A stretch of 64,000 bases of DNA from Nannobrachium achirus (Eukaryota; Chordata; Actinopteri; Myctophiformes; Myctophidae), in assembly GCA_963921795.1 (NCBI GenBank), contig OY997656.1:58756795-58820794 (forward strand). Direction: 5' to 3'. Below, one piece after another: positions 49,850 to 62,780 of this stretch (the first letter of the stretch is position 1; each line of letters opens with the position of its first letter). The translations under genes and the position numbers were made by a program. Below the pieces are notes generated by a model that searched no databases, was not told the DNA's origin, and worked only from the letters and a program-made list of their open reading frames with translations.

Positions 49850-50011
49850 CTCAATCCTACTCCAGGGTGGGGTGATAAGCTGTCACCGTGGTGTAGTTTT
49901 CTAGCTGAAATGAGTATGGAGTATGAATGCATACTCCAGGTGAAGTGATAGCTCTTCACCATTTCAGGTGATAGCTAGAAAGCTCATCACCCCACCCTGG
50001 AGTATGATTGA
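49850..50011. repeat. Foldback repeat downstream of Ig gene 3
   Basis: Arms of 32 bp (49850-49881 and 49980-50011), containing CTCCAGGGTGGGGTGAT and its complement, match at about 30 of 32. An inner inverted pair (ATACTCCA-like) lies between. It is probably in the 3' UTR. Confidence 0.8.
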
Positions 50012-50194
50012 GTCTTTACACCTCCACACACACACCACTGCTTTTGATTCCCTATTGATGTCTTTTTGGTAAAAGTAAACTGATATGGTCTTTATGTTTG
50101 ATAATATCACCATTTAACCATTTACCCTGGCATTGTATTATTGGCAAAACTAAAGCTATTTTTGTTATTGTACAAGTATACATAGGGATTAAAG

Positions 50195-50420
50195 AATTAG
50201 TTCACCCCCAAAATGACTTTTTTTCTATTGATAACTCACGCCATGGAGACTTGAGTTCAATAATATCTTTTTTGTATTTTGTAGCATTCCTAAGAGAAAC
50301 ATTGTATTACAATAAATATAATCCCATTGATTCCGGATGAGGACCCAAATGCATTCGGGTCCCCATCCGGAATCAATGGGGGTAAATGTACTATAATCAA
50401 TATTTTTGGCTTAGGAATAA
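50195..50420 (+). repeat. Interspersed repeat, family A, copy 3
   Basis: It starts TTAGTTCACCCCCAAAATGA and carries the near-palindromic core (ATTGATTCCGGATGAGGACC / GGTCCCCATCCGGAATCAAT). It is the reverse orientation of 850-1078. An A-run at about 50419-50441 follows. Confidence 0.75.
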
Positions 50421-50999
50421 AAAAAAAAAAAAAAAAAAAAAGGCAGTGCTCCCCGCAACCTAAACACACAGCTTTACCTCCGACTTCAGTAAATAAATAC
50501 TATGTAGCAGTACATTTTTTGTTGAAAACCCAGCATTTCGCATCGACTTTTCTTTTTTTTGCCACTTTAGCCACTTTTGATGGGTAAGGTAAGGCAGGTC
50601 GTCTTGACGTGTGACCAGTGTGACCACCTGCTTGTCAATGATCACGCACATGTACTGATGTACGCATTGCGTCCATACTGTATGTACGTGAATAAGAAAC
50701 GTAAAAATAACAGCTGTAGTCTATGCATGAGGTACAATTAGTTTTGTAATTTGCCATTAACTCTACAAGGGCCGATCAGAGTGAACCAAAGGGCCGCATA
50801 CGGCCCCCGTGCCGCACAATGCCCAGGTCTGATGTATACGGTATAATAGAACCTTAATGTTTATAACTCATTTACATGGGGACCCCCTGGACCCCTGGAG
50901 GTCCCTGGACCACACTTTGAGAAGCCCTGGTTTAAGCTGGGTATTTGTTTATCCTTATACTGTACATAAAGTACTCTGGTTGTATGTCTGGCCTATACG

Positions 51000-51335
51000 G
51001 CCTTGATGTCCAGATTCTGCTGGACCCTTCCAACCAATGGGAGGAGCAGGGGTGAGCGTGGGCTCTGGAACATGTTGCCCCTCCCATTAGATCTGATCAC
51101 TGGTCAGTCCATTGGTGTTTATAAACCCTTACTTAAAACTCACCTGTTCTCTATTTCTTTTAGCTGTAGGCCTATATTAGCTCTCCTGTTCTGTCTTAAC
51201 TACATATTATTCTGTTTCAATGTATTTTATGTGTTGAAGTTTCTTTATTGATGCTCTGAATTTTACCAGGTTCAGCACTGGTCAGATTTGGCTGTTGTAA
51301 ATGTGCGCTACAAATAAAGTTTGATTTAATTTTTT
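51000..51335 (+). repeat. LINE 3' end (L2/CR1-like)
   Basis: A short frame contains LWNMLPLPLDLITGQS and LLKTHLFS, resembling the extreme C-terminus of fish L2-type ORF2. The 3' end reads TGTAAATGTGCGCTACAAAT followed by AAAGTTTGATT, as in such LINE tails. It is 5' truncated. The family is assigned from memory. Confidence 0.6.
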
Positions 51336-51428
51336 TATTTAATTTCATTTCATTCTCTGTTTACCTACACGTTATTTGACTGACCCAGTCTGGCCCTGTG
51401 TCTGACTGTATAAGTGTACTGTATAGGA

Positions 51429-51881
51429 CAGGGGTGCCCACACTTTTTTGACTGGAGAGCTACTTTTAAAATGACAAGCTCAACATGATCTACCCACCCC
51501 AAAAAATGTACAAGTGTGTTGTAATACAAACACACTTGAAATGGGAAATGGAAGTGATACAAACACACTTGAAATGGGAAATGGAAGTGATACAAACGCA
51601 CTTGAAATGGGAAATGGAAGTGATAGGTTTTTGGGTTCTTTGTATTGCAACTGACTTGAAAGCAAAGCATTTCATTGTGGGGGGTTGCCTACTTTAGAAG
51701 CAGTGAAGGGAGCTGAAAGGCAAGTCAAGTCACCATAATTCAAGTGACAGATTCCAAAATAAGGGGTTTTGAGATTTTTGTTTATAATTATTTCCCTTTA
51801 TATTAGGGGCATGTCAAGTGATCTACCTGCACAGCCTTTGTGATCTACTGGTAGATCACGATCTACCTTTTGGGCACCCCT
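51429..51881. mobile_element. hAT-type MITE, 453 bp, with internal 33-bp repeats
   Basis: The ends are CAGGGGTGCCCAC and GGGCACCCCTG. The flanks GTATAGGA / GTATAGGG match at 7 of 8. Inside, a 33-bp unit (ACACTTGAAATGGGAAATGG...) is repeated three times at about 51525-51625. Confidence 0.88.
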
Positions 51882-51963
51882 GGTATAGGGTGTTAAGTGC
51901 TTAACTCAGCACTCTATCCTGAGTCCCATCCGCTGGTGCTATGGGTGTCTTACTGGGCCCTAA

Positions 51964-52020
51964 CCGGGCCTCGGGCTCTAACTGAGCCCAGTTAGGGCCC
52001 AGTTAGAGCCCGAGGCCCGG
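51964..52020. repeat. Perfect hairpin, 21-bp GC-rich arms
   Basis: Arms 51964-51984 and 52000-52020 are exact reverse complements (the left one starts CCGGGCCTCGGGCTCTAACT), with a 15-base loop that itself contains GCCC/GGGC. It is short and not associated with obvious transposon ends. Confidence 0.9.
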
Positions 52021-52360
52021 CCTACTAATTAGCATACATTTTAGGTCCTACTCTACACTACGGGGCCTTTTCCACCGGCAAAGAACTTCTGCTTTTTTCT
52101 CCCGCGTATGGGATGAACCAGAGGTTCTTTCTCCTGCCTATGGGATGAACCAGAGGTGAGCTTTTCCATCGAGAACCGGAATTGGTTCCGAACCATAAAA
52201 GTTGGTTCGGAACAGGAACCACAAAATCCTTGGTTAATCTGGTTCAATCTGGTGAAAACGCCAGTTCGCGGCCGGTTTGCAAGAATGAACCAACGTTCCA
52301 AGGAAGTTTGAACGGCTCTGGTTCTTGAACCAACGTTCTTTTGGTGGAAAAGTCCCTAAA

Positions 52361-52458
52361 TGTCGGGTGGGGTTTGAGTAGAGTCGGGTTTGAGTAGAGT
52401 CGGGTTTGAGTAGAGTCGGGTTTGAGTAGAGTCGGGTTCGAGTAGAGTCGGGTTCGAG
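52361..52458. repeat. 17-bp minisatellite, about 5-6 copies
   Basis: The unit GAGTAGAGTCGGGTTTG is repeated head to tail with one or two substitutions at the end of the run. Confidence 0.92.
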
Positions 52459-52506
52459 GAGAATGTGAGAACTCTAACACTGACTGGACTCAACCATTGC
52501 TGACTG

Positions 52507-52507
<1 letters not shown>

Positions 52508-52554
<47 letters not shown>

Positions 52555-52620
52555 GACTTTATTAGGAGTTTGCATAGGAAAAGGTACAGTTTCATGACGG
52601 TACAGTTCACTGGTACAAGG
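52508..52620 (-). repeat. Retroposon 3' tail with TGAT repeats, copy 2
   Basis: About eleven TGAT units are followed by GAAGACTTTATTAGGAGTTT and GGTACAGTTCACTGGTACAA, as at 40684-40755 and (inverted) 59690-59880. Confidence 0.8.
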
Positions 52621-52931
52621 TCTACTAAAAGGAGATCCTAGAAAAGACTAAGCTTATTTCCACAGGAAGCCATTTAAGTATCTCAACATTGAATGACAGA
52701 CGAATAGAACACAGTACTATGCAGTAGATATAGTCAGTAAAAAAAAAGAAAGAACAAAAAGCCTATAAAAACAATAAGTATATACAAAGAAGGGGCAGTA
52801 TATATAAAGTAGGGCTGATGATGTGTGTTGATGATGACCTGCTGCTACTGAGCACTGATGATGATGCAAGAGACTCTGGTTTAAAACATGCACTGGCTGT
52901 TAGTCTCCACCCCTGCAACACACACATGCAC

Positions 52932-54408
<1,477 letters not shown>

Positions 54409-54470
<62 letters not shown>
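54409..54470. repeat. (TGAT)n microsatellite
   Basis: About 15 TGAT/ATTG units. It is followed by GGGCCAGTCC and a GAGAACCACTGG hAT-type end rather than by the retroposon tail, so its origin differs from 52508. Confidence 0.9.
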
Positions 54471-54625
54471 GGGCCAGTCCAAATTGTGCCATGAGCCAGA
54501 AGTAACCCCCTGGCCTGAGTTTGAGAACCACTGGTGCAGATCACCCATAGCACCAGGGGAGGAGACTCATGCCAACACCCAGTCCATGCACTCTGTTAAG
54601 CACTTAACACCCTATAGGCTACATA

Positions 54626-56121
54626 CTTTGAGTTGACTAGCTGATCTACAAGATCACAATGCATCGTGCCACAACATGCTGTGAGCTTGTAGATCCTCTA
54701 ATTGAACAGAGAGGATGATGGTCAGAGATGTCACACACAGATTTCAACACCATGACGCCCCCTTGTGGTCACATTCAAAGTAAATACTTGTCATTTCAGT
54801 TTAGTTGATGATGCAAATGCAAATAAGAATACAATACTTCAAAAACAATGAATGCATGAATGAATGAATGAATGAATGAATTAGTTAGTTAATTAATTCA
54901 TGTCAATTGCCGACCCCTCAATGACCATACATGAAAGCTAGATAGCATTTTATAGGTTTTATATAACGTTTTTTACCTATTAGGTGCTCAGTCGACCTAC
55001 GTTATATGCATGATGTATTGATGTTGATGTACTGATGTATCACCTTGCTTATTGTAAGTTGCTCTGGATTAAGAGTGTCTGCTAAAACTGTAAATTGTAA
55101 TTGAATTGTTGATATCCTGACATCAAGACATGGGGTCTTGGTCTATTTACAAGTCTCAAGTAGGTGACTCAAGTAGGTGACTTTTCATACCAATTTTGAA
55201 AAATCATACCTCCAAAACCTGATCAACCCCTACAACCCCACTCGTTCACTCAGATCAGATAACACAGGGATGCTGACAGAGCCCTTGCTAAAATCCCTTG
55301 GACAAAAATCCAATGATTTGATCAAAATCAAGTAGAATTATGAGCTGTTGGCTGAGTTTACACTGTAATGTTTAAGTTTTAGTTTTTTTTTTATTCAATT
55401 GATGTGTGTAATGCTCAACATCAGCAAGAGGGTAACAAGTCTGTTCGCCCTCCCAGCTGTTCGGCCTAATATTTTCCGCCGACCTCATGCTCACTGCATA
55501 AACCCCCCTGGGGGTCCCGGGCCGGCCCGCAGGTTGAGAACCCTGATATGCACTCTGACACTGACTGAGGAGACCACTTATAGGACCCTATACAGCGTAT
55601 CGTCGCTGTCGGATGGAAACCTTGTTTGTCCAAAACCGTTCATTTCGTATTTATCATTTAAAAAATGAACTAAACTAGTGAAAACAGCCGATCTACAAGC
55701 ACACAACGCCTCGCAGTGTGCTTGTAGATCTGCTGTTTTCACTACTTTTGTGCGAAGGTCTTGTATGATGAAGCAGCCAAGCAGGGCTTTGCTTTACGAA
55801 AAAAACATACAAATTTGAAACTTGGAGATACGAGGTTTCTGCCCGGCAGTGACGATATACTTTGAGTTGACTAGCTGATCTACAAGAACACAATGCATCA
55901 TGACACGACATGTTGTGATTGATTCAGAGATGACACACACAGACTGGGATGTTCTGTGATCAACACCATGACGCCCCCTTGTGGTCACATTCAAAGCTTT
56001 GAGGAAAATACTGCTGTCATTTTAGTTTAGTTGATGATGATGCAAATTATGCAAATAGGAATAAAATACTTGAGAAACAATGAATGAATGAATGAATGAA
56101 TGAATGAATGAATGTCAATTG
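54626..56121 (+). repeat. Direct repeat pair of about 265 bp, 1.23 kb apart
   Basis: Copies at about 54626-54890 and 55854-56121 share ACTTTGAGTTGACTAGCTGA, CCATGACGCCCCCTTGTGGT, TTAGTTTAGTTGATGATG and a terminal AATG tetramer run. The spacer includes a foldback TCTACAAGCACACAACGCCT / GTGCTTGTAGATC (about 55690-55732). No gene is visible. Confidence 0.75.
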
Positions 56122-56836
56122 AATTGATGATATCCTGACATTCTTTCTGCAGAGAACTGGACAGTTGAGCAAACCAGTCCTGTTTGTGTGTGAGAAGTCA
56201 GAACTGTTTGGTTTTGGAAGATAACTGTGATAGGTATTTTGTTGTGGTTTATATCATCTTTTTATCAATACATATTGATGACCAACTGACCACCGGACCC
56301 TAAGGCACAGCCCGTGACTGTGCCATGTCGTGTGCAGCATTTACAAGGCCGGCTTCTGTCTGGTAGAACTGAGGCCTTATCAACTGCCATGGAGCCTGTA
56401 CCAAAAACAATGAGAATTGTTTTGGTTTATAAGGCTCAGCCTGGTGTCATGCAGACACCAGCGAAGAACTGTTTGACACGTATATGGAACCCACTTGTGG
56501 ACAAGAAACATCCTATGAACTGTTGAAACGTCATCCACTGACTGACCAAATGACCATACATAAATTCATGTCAAAACATAATTTGTCAGAGAGAGCACGA
56601 ACCAACCATTGATTATTCTGTAACATTCCATTCTCACTCTGATCACTCTTATTTCTGTGTGATGGATTATTGTATCTCATAGGGGAATAAGAAGGTGTTG
56701 TTGTTTACTAATAATATATTTATCAAACTGGACGTGATAATTTTTTATAAAGACTGTAAATGTTCAAGAATAAGACTCGATGAAATGTTTGGATGATCAA
56801 TATAACTTATTACAGCAGCACCGTGGATGTGTGTGT

Positions 56837-56889
<53 letters not shown>

Positions 56890-57410
56890 TGCGTGCATGT
56901 GTGCGATGTGTGCTAAATAACACATTTAATTGGAAGGTAATTCAGGATTTTAAAAGCAACCAACATCGCCATAAATGGGTGATTAATTAAAATGATTTTT
57001 CTGGAGATAATATTAGATCTAACATAAAATTGGGTCATTGTGCAATCATCTTTATGACACAGAAACAGAGAGGCAGCATTTTGTTCAGTTATGAACGGTA
57101 TGTGGGTGTGAGTGAACATTCATTATAGAGTTCACCTATAATTGTCCTCCTAAATTGCTTTTCCTTTGTGAGTGTAAAGTGTGATATAGAAGTGGAGAAC
57201 ATAAACAACAGTGCCTGCGGGCTATGGTGTGGTGATGCAATGAGCTATGAATCATAGACATAAATATCATGGCCCACCGTAGTTACAAGATAAACGGTTG
57301 CATTGTGGGATCTTGATCTTGGCTGTCTATTTTTTCTGCCTTCTTTTTTTCTGTTTATCCACTTTCAGGCCACAATACTTTGTAAAACTGTTGTTAGCAG
57401 CAGCTTAAAT
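56122..57410. other. Non-genic stretch with GT/GTGC microsatellite
   Basis: A GT run turning into GTGC units occupies about 56828-56905. The short plus-strand frame at 56314-56526 has protein-like composition but lacks splice sites and homology that I recognise, so I leave it uncalled. Confidence 0.45.
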
Positions 57411-57819
57411 CAGGGGTCTTCAATGTTTTCAGGCCAAGGACCCCTTAGTTGAGAGAGAGATGAAGCAGGGACCCCCACAACCTGTTCATATAGTTTCATC
57501 GTTTGACAGCACAATCATCAGTGTATTTTGGATTCATGTCAATTTGTGTTTTCAGATATTTAACCACTTGAACCGTCAATACTTAATAAACTCGACTTTT
57601 CACTCTGTATTTGGTCTGCTCGTTTTCCCCTCTACACCAAATCTCTTCTATCTATAAGCTGCGAGGCGTTGTGAGCTTGTAGATCTGCTATTTTCGGCTA
57701 AAGTTCTCAGAATATGGACACTAGGGTTCAAGTTGTTAATATTTGGAAGATTTGGAGGACCACCTGTAGTAACTCTGAGGACCCCCTAGGGGTCCCGGAC
57801 CCCCTGTTGAAGACCCCTG
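57411..57819. mobile_element. hAT-Charlie-like MITE, 409 bp, with nested unit
   Basis: The ends are CAGGGGTCTTCAA and TTGAAGACCCCTG. The flanks GCTTAAAT / GCTTAAAG match at 7 of 8. A second inverted-repeat unit with ends AACCACTTGAACC / GGGTTCAAGTTGTT lies inside (about 57557-57740) and carries GCGAGGCGTTGTGAGCTTGT. The same outer 3' end appears as a fragment at about 30290-30345. Confidence 0.85.
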
Positions 57820-58033
57820 GCTTAAAGGAACACTTCGCACACATTTTCAACCATATATCTTCATATAGTTGCTCCTCACTACATGCTCATCATAACACGA
57901 TGACACAATGCAATTTATACCTATACCTTCTCTGTGTCCCATTAAGTATCACAGCATATTGTGAGCTTGCAGATCTGCTATGAAAAATAATAATGATGAG
58001 TCATTTCTACTTTTTAGAAAAGTAGAAATTAGG

Positions 58034-58432
58034 GCGGCAGTGGCTCAGAGGTAGAGTTGCCGTCTTAGAACATGGAGGGTCCCCAAAGGGTTCCCAGTTC
58101 GATCACGGACTACCCGTTAGTGTCTAATAAGAGTCCTTGAGCAAGACTCTGAACTCCTAACTGCTTCGGTGAGCAGGTTGGTGTCTTGCATGGTTTCCTC
58201 CGCCATCGGTGTATGCATGGGTGAATGTAATGAATGTATGTGTGAATGGGTGAATGTAATGAATGTATGTGTGAATGGGTGAATGTAATGAATGTGTGTG
58301 TGTGAATGGGTGAATGTATATGTGTGTGTGTGAATGGGCGAATGTAATGAATGTGTGTGTGAATGGGCGAATGTAATGCACAATCTCTGTAAAGCGCCTT
58401 GGATAAAGGTGCTATATAAAAGCACCCATGTA
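58034..58432 (+). repeat. Full-length tRNA-derived SINE
   Basis: The head reads GTGGCTCAGAGGTAGAG (A-box) and CCCAGTTCGATCACGG (B-box). The body includes TGAGCAAGACTCTGAACTCC, and the tail AAAGCGCCTTGGATAAAGGT is the widespread fish SINE end. A GAATGTAATGAATGTGTG region (about 58215-58370) has expanded internally. Confidence 0.85.
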
Positions 58433-58949
58433 CCATTTAAGTAAGCTTGATACCAATACAAGTACATCTTGAATTCCAGACGTTTTACTTGAACACAGAG
58501 TGTTTCCATATTGATACTTTTACTAAAAGAATGAGAGTATCCTACTTTTTCCACCACTAGGGCTGTGTGGGCATTGATGGGGACCCCCCCCCTCCCCTCA
58601 AGGACCCCTGGGTGGTCCCTGGACCCCACTTTCAGAACCACTGTGTAAGGCTAGCCTACAGTATATGTGAGAGCTGGAGAGAACTTCATGGGAACTCAGA
58701 TTATGTGCAGTGATCTTAGCAGCATTAGTAACAGTTGTAGCCAACTAGCCGTGTAACAGCATGTCACAGTAATAATTCATTATAGCCAGTCTGCTATTTT
58801 CTAAATGTCATCAGAGGATAAACAACAAGTGGAGATGTGTCCTCAGGCACAACACACACACAGTCACACACAATTCTAACAAATACGCCATTATCAAAAA
58901 CATAATGACAAACAAACATAGGCTACTGGCTACACATAAGGGCTCCCCC

Positions 58950-59065
58950 GATTCAATTCAATTCAATTCAATTAAATTCAATTCAGTTCAGTTCAGTTCA
59001 GTTCAGTTCAGTTCAGTTCAGTTGAAAGGGATGGCATGAGAAAACATGTTTACATTGCCAAAGCA
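58950..59065. repeat. (ATTCA)n/(GTTCA)n repeat with retroposon-like tail
   Basis: Pentamer runs are followed by TTTACATTGCCAAAGCAAAA, matching 40806-40865. The pairing of a variable short repeat with a constant segment suggests a retroposon tail. Confidence 0.7.
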
Positions 59066-59249
59066 AAAGTGGAACAAACCTATCAAATCGATGTAGCCTA
59101 TATATTATGCACAATTAAATGGTAATACAATTAATGTGTAAACATTGTGTTACATTTCAACTTAGAGAAAACTATGTTATTTACAAACCCATAGGAATCG
59201 AGCATGTTCTGTCAGACATCGTTATCCTCATATCGTTAAGAAAGGTTAG

Positions 59250-59530
59250 CATGGGATAGACTTTACTGAAACGGACAGCAGTATTTCAATGTTTTGCTTT
59301 CACCATCCCAGAGCACAGATGCTACACCTGCTAGCCAGGTCATCTAAAGCAAAAAAAGGGTCACATTTGTTCTCCCGCTATGCCGCTAAAATGTGTAACG
59401 CCCTACCAAAGGCCTTAAAGGCGTGTAAATCCCTACCTTCATTTAAAACTGCTCTGAAAAGCCACTTAGAGGCGGCTGCTGCGAAAACAAAGCCTATTCT
59501 TACCTTTCTATTTTAAATACCATTTATTTT
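59250..59530 (+). pseudogene. LINE ORF2 C-terminal fragment
   Basis: The frame includes LLARSSKAKKGSHLFSRYAA and NALPKALKACKSLPSFKTAL followed by KSHLE. The pattern W/NxLP...SLPSFKxxLKxHL is the extreme C-terminus of L2/CR1-like LINE proteins in fish. No upstream RT domain is present, so this is a 5'-truncated copy, not a host gene. Confidence 0.65.
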
Positions 59531-59689
59531 GCAGTGTTTTACGACTGTTTTTATGATATTTTCTGCATAGTAGCCTACTGTGTTTTATTTGTCTGTTATA
59601 TGAGACCCCAATAAACAAGCCTAAAAGCTATTTTTTAGGTATCCTTTTAGTTGACCTTGTACCAGTGAATAAACAAGCCTAAAAGCTTT

Positions 59690-59783
59690 AAAAATGTTTA
59701 GGCTTCCTTTTAGTTGACCTTGTACCAGTGAACTGTACTGTCATGAAACTGTACCTTTTCCTATGCAAACTTCTAATAAAGTC

Positions 59784-59837
<54 letters not shown>

Positions 59838-59880
59838 CAAACAAACAAACAAACAAACAAACAAACAAACAAACAAACAA
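59690..59880 (+). repeat. Retroposon 3' tail with CAAT/CAAA repeats, copy 3
   Basis: TTGTACCAGTGAACTGTACT, TTTCCTATGCAAACTTCTAA and TAAAGTCTTCAATCAATCAA are followed by CAAT then CAAA runs. This is the sense version of the copies at 40684 and 52508. A second copy of the CCTTTTAGTTGACCTTGTAC segment lies just upstream (about 59644). Confidence 0.85.
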
Positions 59881-60124
59881 TCAGCATTGGTTCCCAACCC
59901 TCAAAATAATAATTTGAACTGGGGACCCGGACCCCCCACCCTGACAATCACATGGAATTGTAGGAGTTGAGGCATTAGACTACATTTGACTCGGTTGCCT
60001 CTTTCTTATATTATTTGACCATTTGGCCAATGTTTGACCAGTTTTTATCTAGACCTAGATTTCTTTAGGTAGCCTATTAGACAGGTCTTAAAAGTAGGCC
60101 TACTTAAATCTTACATCTCCATAC

Positions 60125-60265
60125 TGGCCTGGGAACACCTGGGGATCCTCGAGGTGGATACGTGCTCAGGATAATGTTGTTCAGGGGAAGGAACTCTGGA
60201 AATGTTGGAACTGTTACCCCTGTGACCCGATTCCGGATAAACGGTTTAAGATGGATGGATGGATT
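60125..60265 (+). repeat. LINE-like 3' end with GATG tail
   Basis: GGGAACACCTGGGGATCCTC and GTGACCCGATTCCGGATAAA are followed by AGATGGATGGATGGA. This wording and the GATG tail are typical of a very common teleost non-LTR retrotransposon end. It is inserted in another hAT-like repeat (about 59882-60347). Confidence 0.6.
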
Positions 60266-60839
60266 AAAAGTCCTTAAATTGTCACTTCATCTGGGGACCC
60301 CCCAAAACTCATGTGGGGTCCCAACCCCCAGTTTGTGAACCACTGATCTAAAGTAGCCTGAAACATTAAATAAAAATAATAATAAACACAATAAAATAAA
60401 TTATATCAATTTTAATATACCATCAGTTTTTGCTATAGCATAGAACAGGCCTTTACGGTTACAAGTCAGTTCACCCAAAGTCCCATTCGCCCATTTATCT
60501 TTTAGCCAACCATCACACCAACCGCTCAGTTTTTGTTTACTTGTATTTGTTTTACTGAGGATAAGATGAGAAATAAGTTTAGGGACATAGTTTTACTGAG
60601 GTTAAGATTGTGAATAGGGTTATGGGTTATAGAATAGGGTTAGGTTATGAGGTTATTGATTATGTACACTCCATTATGTGAGTGTAGCCTACATAATAAT
60701 CAATTCCAGCGTGATTGACAGCAGCACAACACGGCCGTCAGTCAACTCAACTGAACTTCTCTCCTCTCCAACAAGCACTTTATTTTAGTAACGGAAGTTT
60801 TGGAGCCGAACGGCCAAGGAGAGATTGATTGACAGGGGC

Positions 60840-60963
60840 GCTCCGCCAGTAACAAGTGCGCGTGTTGCGGCGGGTCCCAGCAAGCCGCCACGCCATTGGC
60901 TGGACGGCCACGGACATGGGCGGGAGGGGGGCGGGGCCACCAGGGGCTGGCATTAAGTGGATT

Positions 60964-60998
<35 letters not shown>

Positions 60999-61450
60999 GT
61001 GGGGGGGTTTGGTTTGTTTGGGAAGGATAAAACCCAAAGGAAGGAGGGCTGGTTGGATTTATCGACATTTCTCTCGATAACTCGAAGGTATGGACTGCTC
61101 TTTTTCCCGTGCCGTGGGTGTTCTCGCGTGGGGACGGCGCGTGGGCACCGCGTTTTAGTTTAACAACAAGTGAAAAGGCGTCGCGAGGCTTTTCTCTCCC
61201 TCTCCATGTCACAGTCATGTGTTGTTGGGGAATAGAACACACCGTTGGGGCCTATTCTGGAGTTTCACGTGCACATCCGGTCCGGAGCGGATACGGAAAC
61301 AGCCTCGGCCGGCTCGTTGATGTGTGCGGGGGAAACGGCCGGGACTGCGGGGCGGGCTCTAGACCGGATGCGACCGCGGAAACCCACCTAGGCTTTCCCC
61401 GGGTACTGGACTGGACTGGGGAAAAGGTTTTAGTGGAAGGATTTATTATT
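60840..61450 (+). promoter_or_regulatory. CpG-rich promoter and probable first exon
   Basis: CpG density is the highest and broadest in the window. An inverted CCAAT box (CCATTGGC, about 60893) is followed by GC boxes (GGGCGGG at 60918, GGGGCGGGG at 60927), then a GA run (about 60967-60998). A donor-like GAAG|GTATGG lies at about 61087. No long open frame with coding bias is present, so the exon is probably untranslated. The orientation is inferred from the order of boxes. The gene itself would lie to the right of the window. Confidence 0.5.
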
Positions 61451-62334
61451 ATAAAAAGATACTAAAAATAAAACATTAAACCAAACTCTTTAAAAATTAA
61501 AAAGCTTCGTCGCTTTTTCGACGTGAAAAAGGCGTGTTTTTCGCTCGGTTGAGTTTAAGTTGAGAGAGAGGAAAGTGTCGCTGTTTTAACGTTAGAGCGA
61601 CGTTAAGAGAAAAAAGTGGTTTGTTTAGGTTGTAATAAGTCATCCACTTCCACTGGGTTAGCTGTTAGCATAGCAACATGCTAGCCTTCTCCCTGGACGT
61701 TGTTATTATACTATAATAATTATAATAACTGACACAATGTTGCTGGTTAACCCGAGATAATTACAGAATGTAACCAAAGCGTTCATTTGGTTACATCTGT
61801 TACCACCTCTCTCTCTCAGAGTGAGTTAAAAAAAAGCATGTAGCAAAATAATAGTGTATAAACAAAACTAGGAGTGCAATAACAAATGTAACCACAAATG
61901 AGAGTTTTAACAAATGTAGCCAAATGACAGTGTAACAATATGAGTGTCTACACTGTTGTAGCCAGAGTGTAACCACAGTGTAACCAACGTATGTAACCAA
62001 ATGGACCTGTTGTTAGATGTTTACAAATGGATACAGTCGATGTTGCTGTTTGTTGTTATTGCCTGAACTAACCTTATAATAATTGACACAATGTAGCTGG
62101 TTAAGGGTTCATTTGGTTACATCTGTCACCACCTCAGAGGTACAAATAAATGACCATGTTTTAACAAATGTAACCAAATGACAGTGTAACAAAATGAGTG
62201 TAACAAACTAGAGATAGAAACACATATAACCAAATGGACCTGTGAGATGTTTACAAACGGATAAAGTCGACCTTTTTTTTGGTGACAACTGTCACATAAG
62301 TAACACAATATTTCTGATTTCAGATCTATTATGT
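61451..62334. other. Probable first-intron sequence
   Basis: A mildly CpG-rich start grades into AT-rich sequence. TAACCAAATG-type words recur many times (about 61750-62240), a loose imperfect repetition. I see no exon. Confidence 0.4.
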
Positions 62335-62772
62335 CAGTGGTTCTCAACCTGTGGCTCGGGACCCCCTGGGGGGTCACCACATTATTTTGGGGGGGTCCCC
62401 AGATGATTAACTTAACGTGCAACATTGTTTTCTCACTCAACAGTAAACAATCCAACATAAAGTTTATGTGTATAGAGGGTATCTGCACATTTCTAAAGTG
62501 AAAATGTAAGGACTTTTTTAACACCTCTAAAATGACAAATTACACATTGGCCAAATTGTCAAATATTAGAGGCAGAAATTTTGCTGCGAGGCGTTGTGAG
62601 CATGTAGATCTGCTATTTTCACTATAGAACAGTGTTCTCAACAGTGTAGAGCAGTGTTTCCTCAACTCTTAGTGCTCGTCAGGGTGGGGGGGGGGGGGGG
62701 GGGGTCCCCACTCCCCAGTTAAAATATGATTATTTTTGGGGGGTCGCAGGCTGAAAAGGTTGAGAACCACGG
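62335..62772. mobile_element. hAT-type MITE, 438 bp
   Basis: The ends are CAGTGGTTCTCAACC and GGTTGAGAACCACGG. An exact 8-bp duplication TATTATGT (62327-62334, 62773-62780) flanks it. The interior includes GCGAGGCGTTGTGAGCATGT and a G-run at about 62686-62703. Confidence 0.9.
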
Positions 62773-62780
62773 TATTATGT

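Noticed and set aside
61109..61465. 118-codon frame in the CpG-rich block as a coding first exon
   Set aside because: It has no conserved pattern or signal, and high GC content lengthens chance frames. A non-coding first exon is as likely.
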